This document shows, piece by piece, positions 1 to 5,302 of a stretch of 5,302 nt of DNA; position 1 is the stretch's first letter; every line of letters starts with the position of its first letter. Under the pieces are notes generated by a model. The model worked only from the letters and a program-made list of their open reading frames with translations, ran no database searches and was not told where the DNA came from. The position numbers were made by a program, and so were the translations under genes. The DNA is from an uncultured Bacteroidota bacterium (GTDB taxonomy: Bacteria > Bacteroidota > Bacteroidia > Chitinophagales > Chitinophagaceae): NCBI GenBank assembly GCA_903881265.1, contig CAIRSV010000056.1, forward strand, positions 1-5,302, read 5' to 3'.

Positions 1-258
1 CTCTATCAGACCAAAGCGAAAAGCGGACAAGATGTATTGAACTACCCGATTCGACTGAATGATAAATTAGCAGGTGTATTCAATGCGGCAAATCAACATA
101 CCGCACCAACCCAATCGGCGCAAGATGCGTATATCGAAGTGGCGACGAAAATTGACATTGAAATCAATGCATTCAAAACTATCCTTGATACCGATGTCAA
201 CGTGTACAACAAGTCGGTGCGTGAAAAAGAGATCGGTTTTATTATGTTGAAGAAATAA
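1..258 (+). CDS. C-terminal end of a VPS10/sortilin-like BNR-repeat glycosyl hydrolase (partial, 5' end outside window)
   Basis: The frame is open from base 1 to a TAA at 256-258, giving 85 codons; the start lies before the window. The visible tail reads LNYPIRLNDKLAGVFNAANQ, followed by PTQSAQDAYIEVATKIDIEI, a helical stretch and an NVYNKSVREKEIG end. This matches from memory the C-terminal module of large secreted Bacteroidota proteins annotated as VPS10-domain, sortilin-like or BNR/Asp-box glycosyl hydrolases, which typically end with a 'YPIRLNNKLA ... PT.QSY..F..L' pattern. The beta-propeller that would carry any activity is not in the window, so substrate and reaction cannot be stated. 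A TTG at codon 13 is not a credible start because the homologous pattern runs through it. No terminator hairpin follows the stop. Family assignment is from recognised motifs, not a search. Confidence 0.72.
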   Translation, partial: LYQTKAKSGQDVLNYPIRLNDKLAGVFNAANQHTAPTQSAQDAYIEVATKIDIEINAFKTILDTDVNVYNKSVREKEIGFIMLKK

Positions 259-277
259 AACACGATACGTAGTTTTG
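246..277 (+). promoter_or_regulatory. Candidate Bacteroidota-type promoter for the permease gene
   Basis: TAGTTTTG at 270-277 is a full match to the Bacteroidota -7 consensus TAnnTTTG. GTTG at 246-249 matches three of four bases of the -33 TTTG, with a 20 bp spacer, inside the usual range. The -33 element overlaps the last codons of the upstream hydrolase. Transcription would start near 284, leaving a leader of about 80 nt before the permease ATG at 363. The motif is short and could arise by chance; read-through from the upstream gene is also possible. Confidence 0.4.
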
Positions 278-362
278 AATCGCAGTCGGTATCCATTTAT
301 ATTGAAAACAACACAGCACAAAAGAAGTACAAATCGCGTTCAGCACATAAACACACTCAACG

Positions 363-1811
363 ATGTCAACGAAAAAACATCTTACACTTTTTGATGCCAC
401 CCTCATCGTAGCAAGTTCAATGATAGGCTCAGGTATTTTCATTGTCGCTGCTGATATGGGACGCACAGTCGGCGGTCCCGGATGGATGCTCCTACTTTGG
501 GTGATAGCCGGCTTAATGACCATCTTTGCAGCACTAAGTTATGGCGAACTGGCAGGTATGTTTCCGAGAGCTGGCGGACAATATGTCTATCTCAAAGAAG
601 CCTATAATCCGCTGGTTGGTTTTTTATATGGCTGGAGTTTATTTACGGTTGTGCAATCGGGTACCATAGCGGCTGTGGGTGTTGCCTTTGCAAAATATAC
701 CGGTGTGCTCTTTCCGTTTTTCAGTGATAGTCATATCCTCCTCACGATAGGCAGATTCAACATCAATGCGGCACAATTACTCGGCGTGTTTTCTATTCTC
801 ATCCTGACGCTTATCAATGCGAGTGGCATACATTATGGAAAAATCATCCTGCGACTTTTTACATCCACCAAACTCATTGCCTTATTCGGTATCATCGTAT
901 TAGGTTTATTCGTCTTCAGGAACCCAGCAATATGGCAGCATAATCTTGCGCATTGGTGGGACTATGGAAATTATGGTACGGATGAAAACGGCAACATGAC
1001 CTTTACGACATTAAGTTTATTTGGCTTAATGACAGCGATGGGCGTTGGTCTTGTAGGTTCGCTGTTTAGCAGCGATGCATGGAATAATGTGACCTTTATT
1101 GCAGGCGATATCGACAACCCAAAACGTAGTATACCACTCAGCCTATTCTTCGGAACTGTACTTGTTATAGGCTTGTATCTATTGGTGAATATTGCCTATC
1201 TAAACCTACTTCCATTCTATGGCGACCCGCATGCAAGTGATGCAATAGGCAAAGGCATTTTGTTTGCAGAAAAAGATCGTGTGGGCACAGCTGCTGTTTC
1301 GCAAATGTTTGCCGGCGGTGCATTAGTGATAATGGCCCTGCTGATTATGATTTCAACATTCGGATGTAATAATGGATTAATTCTTTCAGGTGTTCGCGTG
1401 TATCAGGCTATGGCAAAAGATGGTTTATTTTTTTCGAGTATGAAAGAGAACAATAAAAAGGGTGAACCTGGTTATGCGTTATGGATACAATTTGCATGGG
1501 CTTCTATCCTTTGCTTTTCGGGCAAATATGGCGACCTGCTTGACTATGTCATTTTCGCCGTGATGTTATTTTATATCCTAACCATCATCGGCATTTTTAT
1601 TCTTCGCAAAAAAAATCCCGATGCAGAGCGACCTTACAAGGCATTCGGCTATCCTATCGTTCCTGCTATCTATATCTTGATCGCTATCGCGTTTTGTGTC
1701 AACCTTCTCTACATGAAACCGGAGACTAGTTTACCCGGATTAATCATCGTGTTATTAGGCGTACCGGTGTATTATTTTTGGCGAAAAAAAGAATCACTTG
1801 TAGCATCCTAA
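363..1811 (+). CDS. APC-superfamily amino acid permease (LAT/SteT-like), 482 aa
   Basis: This is an inner-membrane transporter of amino acids or related amines, working by exchange or cation coupling; the exact substrate cannot be read from sequence. TM1 carries the unwound substrate-binding motif GSGIF (residues 22-26). SYGELAGMFPRAGGQYVYL (59-77) is the conserved TM2 / loop 2-3 signature. SSDAWNNVTFIAGDIDNPKR (236-255) is the TM6 and following loop signature of L-type (LAT/SteT/BasC-like) permeases. RPYKAFGYPIVP (423-434) is the usual motif before the last two helices. The hydrophobic profile fits about 12 helices, and length is normal for bacterial members. A loop of roughly 30 polar residues near 186-215 (HWWDYGNYGTDENGN) lengthens the TM5-TM6 region. 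The start is firm: an in-frame TAA at 348-350 precedes the only nearby ATG. No Shine-Dalgarno is visible, as is common in Bacteroidota. The gene converges with the GH97 gene across 19 bp and no terminator is recognisable in that gap. Confidence 0.93.
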   Translation: MSTKKHLTLFDATLIVASSMIGSGIFIVAADMGRTVGGPGWMLLLWVIAGLMTIFAALSYGELAGMFPRAGGQYVYLKEAYNPLVGFLYGWSLFTVVQSGTIAAVGVAFAKYTGVLFPFFSDSHILLTIGRFNINAAQLLGVFSILILTLINASGIHYGKIILRLFTSTKLIALFGIIVLGLFVFRNPAIWQHNLAHWWDYGNYGTDENGNMTFTTLSLFGLMTAMGVGLVGSLFSSDAWNNVTFIAGDIDNPKRSIPLSLFFGTVLVIGLYLLVNIAYLNLLPFYGDPHASDAIGKGILFAEKDRVGTAAVSQMFAGGALVIMALLIMISTFGCNNGLILSGVRVYQAMAKDGLFFSSMKENNKKGEPGYALWIQFAWASILCFSGKYGDLLDYVIFAVMLFYILTIIGIFILRKKNPDAERPYKAFGYPIVPAIYILIAIAFCVNLLYMKPETSLPGLIIVLLGVPVYYFWRKKESLVAS

Positions 1812-1830
1812 TTTGAACTAAGGCCACATT

Positions 1831-3840
1831 TTACTTTTCGAGCTTCAAGACAAAACCACCTCCTGGTGCGAGTTTAATGTTGAAAATATCAGAAGACACA
1901 GACAATTGTTGAATGGTATATGATTCCGGATTGAGTTCATAATGTGCATCACGTCCATCAGCATATAAGGTGCCGTTGAATGGCCATTGGTGTTTTAAAA
2001 AATCGAGCGATACATTACACTCACGGCCTAACTCATTCGTGATACCGGCAATATACCAAGTGGTGCCGCTGCGTCGAGCCATGATGATATACTCACCAAT
2101 TTTTGCATCAAGTACGTGTGATTCATCCCAAGTGGTGGGTAATGATTTAATACAATTAAAGGCAGGGTGATTGCTATAATTCTCAGGCAAATCGGCTACC
2201 ATTTGCAACGGACTGTATAACACAATCATCAGCGCCAGTTGATTGGCCAATGTGCTATGCACCGCTGTGGATCCACTATCAGGCCCATTCCATTTAACTC
2301 TCTCCTTCGCATGTTTCGACAAATCGATATCAAAAATGCCTGCTGTATAATCCATAGGACCTGCGATACCACGAGTAAAAGGCAAGGTGCAGGTATGTGA
2401 AGGCATATTCCCTTGACTCCAAGCATTCCATTCCATGCCGCGCACACCTTCGGCCGTCATCAGGTTGGGATACGTGCGACTCAATCCTGACAGGATAATA
2501 GGTTCGTGTACATCAAGCATAATATGATACTTAGCTGCCATACGCATCACCTTATTATAATGTCGCACCATACATTGTCCATGATGATATTCGCCTGCTG
2601 GGGTTACTGAGCCTGCATAGCCAGTCTTGACAATGCGAATACCCAAGTCATGATACATCTTGAATGCCTGCGTAAGATGCTTTTCATACGATTCTGTGTC
2701 ACCGCCCGTTTCATGATGACCGATCATTTCAACACCTTTTGTGCGCGCATAACGCACCACTTCTTTTAGATCAAGGTCTGGGCAAGCTGTCACAAAATCA
2801 AAGGCATCTTTTTTCCCCCAATTTTCCCAGCCTGTATTCCAGCCTTCCATCAAGATACCTTTAATGCCATTGGCTGATGCAAAATCAATATAGCGTTTGG
2901 CGTTGATTGTCGTAGCTCCGTGTGTAGGACCTTGCTTCCAAGTGGATAACCCGAGATGCATTTCCCACCATATACCTGCGTAGGTCATAGGTTGTATCCA
3001 CGACACATCTTTCAGTTTGTTGGGTGCATTCAAGTTAAGAATAAGCGTTGATTCAATCAGAGCAGCTGGCGAATGTCCCAGTATAAAGACACGCCAAGGT
3101 GAAATCAAATGGCCATTTGTTTTAACCAGACTTCCATCGGCCCACGGCACAAGATTGATCTTATACCGATGCGTATTAGACGTATCTTGACGCAGTGTCA
3201 TGGTGGAATAATCAATGATAGCGGCTTCATGTATACTCATATAAATACCATCCTCTCGTTGCAACGTGAATGGTGTAGCCACATGTGTGGCACTATCGAT
3301 AGATGTATGATAATAATTTTTTTCGAGGGTATTATAATCAGCCCAGCTCCACCAACAAGCATAATTTCCATTGAGTGTAAATCGACTTTCTTCTGAAGTG
3401 ACAGTTAGTTTGGGGAGTGCTTTTTGTGTTGGAATTTCATACTGAAAAGCGAAGCCATCATCATATGCACGCAGTTTTATATTGAGAAGCCGTTTACTTT
3501 TTTTGCTGATAAGCGCCACCCGAAGTTCTGTGTAATTATCCTTGATGGTGGATGTTTGTCCCCATACTGTATGCCAGATACCGTGATGGTCAATCCGTTT
3601 GGTATTGACAGATTCAAAATCAAGCAGACTGTCTTTTTCATTTAAAATAAATCCGAGGCTTCCTTCATCCACGATATTTTTTCCATCGTATTCAACTGCA
3701 TACCCAATCTTACCTTGTAGCATATTGAATACCACCTTGAGATGTTTTTCGGGCGATGAAAATTCTGTATGATACTCTTGCGCGTGCAGATTAATTAGAC
3801 AGAAAAAACAAAGAAGAAAAGCGCACAAATAGTTCAGCAT
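1831..3840 (-). CDS. Secreted glycoside hydrolase family 97, SusB-like inverting alpha-glucosidase, 669 aa
   Basis: The likely role is calcium-dependent release of glucose from alpha-glucans or maltooligosaccharides in the periplasm. Residues 1-20 form a signal peptide with a probable cut at LHA/QE. An N-terminal beta-sandwich (about 25-285), a central TIM barrel (about 290-560) and a C-terminal beta domain (about 565-665) follow GH97 architecture. By motif comparison with B. thetaiotaomicron SusB, E377 (GHHETGG), E446 (DVHEP), E464 (TAEG) and E470 (GMEWNAW) correspond to SusB E439, E508, E526 and E532. The internal spacings 69, 18 and 6 are identical. E470 would be the general acid, E377 and E446 the base pair, and E446/E464/E470 would bind calcium; E205 (SIHEAA) may be the fourth ligand. 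KTGYAG (405-410) stands where retaining GH97 alpha-galactosidases have their nucleophile Asp, so the inverting alpha-glucosidase subtype is favoured. An in-frame stop at 3853-3855 supports this ATG. No SusC/SusD neighbour is seen. Confidence 0.94.
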   Translation of the reverse strand: MLNYLCAFLLCFFCLINLHAQEYHTEFSSPEKHLKVVFNMLQGKIGYAVEYDGKNIVDEGSLGFILNEKDSLLDFESVNTKRIDHHGIWHTVWGQTSTIKDNYTELRVALISKKSKRLLNIKLRAYDDGFAFQYEIPTQKALPKLTVTSEESRFTLNGNYACWWSWADYNTLEKNYYHTSIDSATHVATPFTLQREDGIYMSIHEAAIIDYSTMTLRQDTSNTHRYKINLVPWADGSLVKTNGHLISPWRVFILGHSPAALIESTLILNLNAPNKLKDVSWIQPMTYAGIWWEMHLGLSTWKQGPTHGATTINAKRYIDFASANGIKGILMEGWNTGWENWGKKDAFDFVTACPDLDLKEVVRYARTKGVEMIGHHETGGDTESYEKHLTQAFKMYHDLGIRIVKTGYAGSVTPAGEYHHGQCMVRHYNKVMRMAAKYHIMLDVHEPIILSGLSRTYPNLMTAEGVRGMEWNAWSQGNMPSHTCTLPFTRGIAGPMDYTAGIFDIDLSKHAKERVKWNGPDSGSTAVHSTLANQLALMIVLYSPLQMVADLPENYSNHPAFNCIKSLPTTWDESHVLDAKIGEYIIMARRSGTTWYIAGITNELGRECNVSLDFLKHQWPFNGTLYADGRDAHYELNPESYTIQQLSVSSDIFNIKLAPGGGFVLKLEK

Positions 3841-3869
3841 AAAAAACAGCAGTTAAAAAGTCTATTGCT

Positions 3870-3900
3870 CAAATATAACTAAAACTTGTACAGCATAAAA
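3870..3900 (-). promoter_or_regulatory. Candidate Bacteroidota-type promoter for the GH97 gene
   Basis: On the minus strand, TATATTTG (complement of 3870-3877) is a full match to the -7 consensus TAnnTTTG. It is preceded after 19 bp by TTTT (complement of 3897-3900), three of four bases of the -33 TTTG. Transcription would start near 3863, leaving a leader of a little over 20 nt before the ATG at 3838-3840. Position and spacing fit, so GH97 is probably transcribed independently of the upstream lectin-domain gene. Only the short motif supports this. Confidence 0.5.
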
Positions 3901-3924
3901 TGCATATATCGGCTTCAGAGAATT

Positions 3925-3945
3925 CCATCCGTGGTTTGTGTCCTC
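3925..3945 (+). repeat. Direct repeat copy 1 (core CCGTGGTTTGTGTCC)
   Basis: The core at 3929-3943 is identical over 15 bases to 4025-4039, 96 bp downstream. Extended to 3925-3945 versus 4021-4041, it matches at 19 of 21 positions. This copy lacks the complementary right arm (CACAAACC) found after copy 2, so it looks like a half or decayed unit. Confidence 0.75.
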
Positions 3946-3964
3946 CACCTCAGGCTGCTCAAGA

Positions 3965-3997
3965 TGTTAGGCTCTTCGCATGTCGAACGGCAGATAA
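3965..3997 (+). repeat. Left arm of a long imperfect inverted repeat
   Basis: CATGTCGAACGGCAGATAA (3979-3997) is the reverse complement, with one mismatch in 19, of 4162-4180. Allowing a gap of about 8 bases, the similarity extends outward: TGTTAGGCTCTTCGCA (3965-3980) pairs imperfectly with the complement of TGCGAACATGCCGAACA (4187-4203). The two arms enclose about 164 bp that contain the hairpins described separately. This could be a small non-autonomous mobile element or a REP-like palindromic unit; no transposase or target-site duplication is recognised. Confidence 0.7.
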
Positions 3998-4020
3998 TGA
4001 AGATTCTGTGAACCTTACCC

Positions 4021-4041
4021 CCAACCGTGGTTTGTGTCCCC
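4021..4041 (+). repeat. Direct repeat copy 2 (core CCGTGGTTTGTGTCC)
   Basis: This is the second copy of the 21 bp repeat, 19 of 21 positions identical to 3925-3945. Unlike copy 1 it is followed directly by the complementary arm CACAAACCA, so it can form a hairpin (4028-4049). Confidence 0.75.
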
Positions 4042-4049
4042 ACAAACCA
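4028..4049. repeat. Perfect hairpin, 9 bp stem and 4 nt loop
   Basis: TGGTTTGTG (4028-4036) and CACAAACCA (4041-4049) are perfect reverse complements around the loop TCCC. No T-tract follows on either strand, so it is not a classical intrinsic terminator. It could be a palindromic intergenic repeat or a 3'-end stabiliser for the lectin-domain transcript. Confidence 0.75.
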
Positions 4050-4142
4050 TCAATGTAAACTTATTTTAGGACGATACACTTATGCAAAAATTTAGAAAAA
4101 TTGGCAGGATTACGCACCAACAATTCTTTTCAAATCACACTG

Positions 4143-4159
4143 TTGGTTCGGAGAACCAA
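4143..4159. repeat. Hairpin, 7 bp stem and 3 nt loop
   Basis: TTGGTTC (4143-4149) and GAACCAA (4153-4159) pair perfectly around GGA. The left arm overlaps TGTTGGT (4141-4147), which is also the perfect complement of ACCAACA (4116-4122), so two mutually exclusive stems are possible. No T-tract follows directly, so a terminator role is uncertain. Confidence 0.6.
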
Positions 4160-4161
4160 AT

Positions 4162-4203
4162 TTATCTGTCGTTCGACATGCCGCTATGCGAACATGCCGA
4201 ACA
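4162..4203 (+). repeat. Right arm of the long imperfect inverted repeat
   Basis: TTATCTGTCGTTCGACATG (4162-4180) complements 3979-3997 with one mismatch. After an insertion of about 8 bases (CCGCTATG) the match resumes weakly through 4203. Within this arm CATG and CGAA blocks also complement each other (4166-4180 against 4193-4204), so it can fold on itself as an imperfect hairpin. Confidence 0.68.
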
Positions 4204-4265
4204 GCGTGTGGAATAATCTTAACAGACTACCTGTAAGTCATGTGGATTGGGGGTATTGATCTTTT

Positions 4266-5302
4266 TTAAAAAGCCCTAACTGCACGCACATAGTAAGTGT
4301 TGTCCTTGTAGTTGTTGTACTGATAGCCATTGTAGAAGTAACGATACCAGGCGTAGTTGTTAAAGTACTCACTAGAACTCCAATAGTAGCCAGCGGCAAA
4401 ACCCCCAATGGCTGTTCGATTTAGATAGAGTTTGTTGAGTTCATCTCTGCTAGGCAGGTACCAATCACTATAACCATTTAAAACCAAATCATAACAAAGT
4501 TTAGCTGCATAATTTCCCACCCCTTGAACAGATACAATGGCATTGGTATTTGCATTACCTGTACCCAAGGATGTGCTGGTAACGCCTATTGTTACATAAG
4601 ATCCATTATACCACTGTATTCCTGTACTTTGATCACTCGGTGCAGCAATTAATCCATGTTGCACATTTGCATCATAACCAGGATCACCGGGTTGTAAGAT
4701 ATAGGCAATGATACCGCCTTGATAACTTTGTCCTACGGCAAGAGGTACTGACGTTGTAAAATTCAAATCATTCCCATACGCAGTGCCTGCACTGCTCGTT
4801 GCATACGCTCGAACATGATATACCGTTCCGGGATTTAATCCAGTGATACTGCTTGTGAAACTTCCAATACCACTTCCGTCAATGGTCTTAGTACTCAGAG
4901 ATACTGTAGGATCGGGACTTGTACTCCAACAAACTCCGCGTGCACTTATTGGTGAGCCGCCTTGCGAAACAACTGAACCACCGCAAGTAGCTGATGTTTG
5001 TAAAATAGCAGTGGCTGAATTTGTTGTTATACCGATAGTATTATCTGATGAAAAAGCCCTAACTGCACGCACATAGTAGGTGTCGCTCTTGTAGTTGCTG
5101 CCGTGAGTGCCACTGCTGAAGTACTGAAGCCAGGCGTCGATGTTATTGTCCTCACTAGAACTCCAATAGATGGCAGCGGCAAAACCCCCAATGGCGAATC
5201 GATTCAGATAGAGTTTATTAAGTTCATCTCTACTCGGCAGATACCAATCACTGTAACCGTTTAATACCAAATCACCACAGATTCTGGCAGCTATTCCAGC
5301 AG
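4266..5302 (-). CDS. Tandem DUF1566/Lcl-type lectin-like protein with Fn3-like linker; probable DGR target with two variable regions (partial, 5' end outside window)
   Basis: The frame is open from the window edge to a TAA at 4266-4268, giving 344 complete codons. Leucine codon TTG at 5268-5270 is not the start, because homology to the second domain (CxDLVLNGYSDWYLPSRDEL) runs through it. Visible order in the fragment: residues 1-83, the end of a first DUF1566 domain; 94-182, a fibronectin-III-like module (TNSATAILQTSATCGGSV ... GLNPGTVYHVRAYATSSAGT ... NFTT); 188-344, a complete second DUF1566 domain starting VGQSYQGGIIAYILQPGDPG and ending YYVRAVRAF at the stop. DUF1566 (C-terminal domain of Legionella collagen-like protein Lcl) is related to C-type-lectin folds used as DGR targets. 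Each domain ends in a hypervariable stretch rich in Y, N, D and S between invariant YWSSSE, AW, F and YYVRAVRAF. The likely role is displayed ligand binding or adhesion, but signal peptide and partner are unseen. GH97 lies downstream on the same strand with its own promoter candidate. Confidence 0.9.
   Translation of the reverse strand, partial: AGIAARICGDLVLNGYSDWYLPSRDELNKLYLNRFAIGGFAAAIYWSSSEDNNIDAWLQYFSSGTHGSNYKSDTYYVRAVRAFSSDNTIGITTNSATAILQTSATCGGSVVSQGGSPISARGVCWSTSPDPTVSLSTKTIDGSGIGSFTSSITGLNPGTVYHVRAYATSSAGTAYGNDLNFTTSVPLAVGQSYQGGIIAYILQPGDPGYDANVQHGLIAAPSDQSTGIQWYNGSYVTIGVTSTSLGTGNANTNAIVSVQGVGNYAAKLCYDLVLNGYSDWYLPSRDELNKLYLNRTAIGGFAAGYYWSSSEYFNNYAWYRYFYNGYQYNNYKDNTYYVRAVRAF
4269..4415 (-). 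repeat. Variable region 2 (VR2), C-terminal, probable DGR-diversified segment
   Basis: This is fragment residues 296-344, ending at the stop codon, the usual VR position in DGR targets. It aligns gap-free with 5052-5198 (offset 783). The 49 codon pairs differ at 28 bases in 18 codons: 11 at codon position 1, 13 at position 2 and 4 at position 3. Seventeen of the changes alter the amino acid; only ACT/ACC is silent. Variable codons are mostly NNC or NNT, as produced when AAC and AAT template codons are mutated at adenines. The last 28 bases (4268-4295) are identical to 5051-5078. No template repeat is present in the window, so DGR origin is inferred from the substitution pattern. Confidence 0.82.
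5052..5198 (-). repeat. Variable region 1 (VR1), internal, probable DGR-diversified segment
   Basis: This is fragment residues 35-83, the end of the first DUF1566 domain. Unlike most DGR variable regions it is not at the protein terminus: the reading frame continues through an Fn3-like module and a second lectin domain. Compared with VR2 the variable residues (VR1/VR2) are F/T, A/G, I/Y, D/Y, N/F, I/N, D/Y, L/Y, Q/R, S/Y, S/N, T/Y, H/Q, G/Y, S/N, S/D and D/N. The flanking 24 codons (5199-5270, against 4416-4487) show the opposite pattern, with nine silent changes and no replacement. At 19 of the 28 differing columns one copy carries A in the coding strand. Confidence 0.82.

Larger units (their letters stand above)
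3841..4265. other. 425 bp non-coding intergenic region with repeat mosaic
   Basis: This stretch lies between the start of the GH97 gene and the stop of the lectin-domain gene, both on the minus strand. I see no credible gene. The part next to GH97 (3841-3900) is AT-rich and holds a promoter candidate. The rest holds a 21 bp direct repeat pair, a 9 bp hairpin, a 7 bp hairpin and a long imperfect inverted repeat, each listed separately. No T-tract follows the hairpins on either strand, so a classical terminator for the lectin-domain gene is not evident. No tRNA, DGR template repeat or CRISPR repeat is visible. Confidence 0.7.

Noticed and set aside
67..523. Minus-strand open frames opposite the hydrolase tail and permease start
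   Set aside because: Their translations are unlike any known family and they overlap two well supported plus-strand genes.
1812..1830. Bidirectional terminator between the permease and GH97 genes
   Set aside because: The 19 bp gap has no inverted repeat or T-tract that would support it.
2229..2447. Open frame in another frame of the GH97 gene, along with similar ones at 1970-2170, 3109-3396 and 3424-3645
   Set aside because: They lie wholly inside the GH97 coding region, whose full domain set and catalytic residues are intact. They are shadow frames.
3900..4058. Plus-strand open frame of 52 codons (ATG at 3900) containing RGLCPP and RGLCPHKP
   Set aside because: It is made largely of the two direct repeat copies, has no recognisable domain, no ribosome binding site, and overlaps the promoter candidate of GH97. 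It is most likely a chance reading of repeat DNA.
4028..4159. Hairpins as intrinsic terminators for the lectin-domain gene
   Set aside because: The stems are convincing, but no run of T follows on the minus or plus strand, so a terminator call is not supported.
4843..5076. Plus-strand open frame opposite the lectin-domain gene
   Set aside because: It is antisense to a well supported coding region with domain homology, and its translation shows no family motif.
5268..5270. TTG as start codon of the lectin-domain gene
   Set aside because: The frame continues to the window edge, and the upstream residues (AARICGD) align with AAKLCYD of the second domain, so the real start is outside the window.
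4266..5302. Tandem repeat explained by CRISPR or a simple satellite
   Set aside because: The repeat units are coding, spaced 783 bp, and embedded in domains with conserved reading frame; there are no short regularly spaced repeats with spacers.

Overview
The window looks like chromosomal DNA of a Bacteroidota species, probably near the Chitinophagales. The evidence is a SusB-like GH97 glucosidase, a Bacteroidota-type VPS10/BNR-repeat hydrolase tail, two promoter candidates of the Bacteroidota TAnnTTTG type, and no Shine-Dalgarno sequences at the two visible starts. The genus is not determined.

Layout. Positions 1-258 (+) hold the last 85 codons of a VPS10/sortilin-like BNR-repeat hydrolase. 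Positions 363-1811 (+) encode a complete 12-TM APC-superfamily amino acid permease. It converges, with a 19 bp gap, on a complete secreted GH97 enzyme at 1831-3840 (-) that keeps the catalytic and calcium-binding glutamates of the inverting SusB clade. Positions 3841-4265 form a 425 bp non-coding stretch with the GH97 promoter candidate and a mosaic of direct and inverted repeats. Positions 4266-5302 (-) hold the 3' part of a gene with two DUF1566/Lcl-type C-type-lectin-like domains separated by a fibronectin-III-like module; its 5' end lies outside the window.

The main discovery candidate is in this last gene. The two lectin-like domains each end in a 147 bp segment (5052-5198 and 4269-4415) that aligns without gaps. 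The segments differ at 28 bases, almost all at codon positions 1 and 2, changing 17 amino acids with only one purely silent codon change. All other codons in the segments are identical to the base. In the 24 codons just upstream the pattern reverses: nine silent changes and no amino acid changes. This is the expected footprint of a diversity-generating retroelement (DGR), in which adenines of one template are mutagenised during retrohoming. The gene therefore appears to carry two variable regions. No template repeat, reverse transcriptase or accessory gene is visible, so the machinery would have to lie beyond the window or act from elsewhere.

The other genes do not form an evident pathway with this one. 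The permease and GH97 enzyme suit a heterotroph that takes up amino acids and degrades alpha-glucans, but GH97 has no SusC/SusD partner here.
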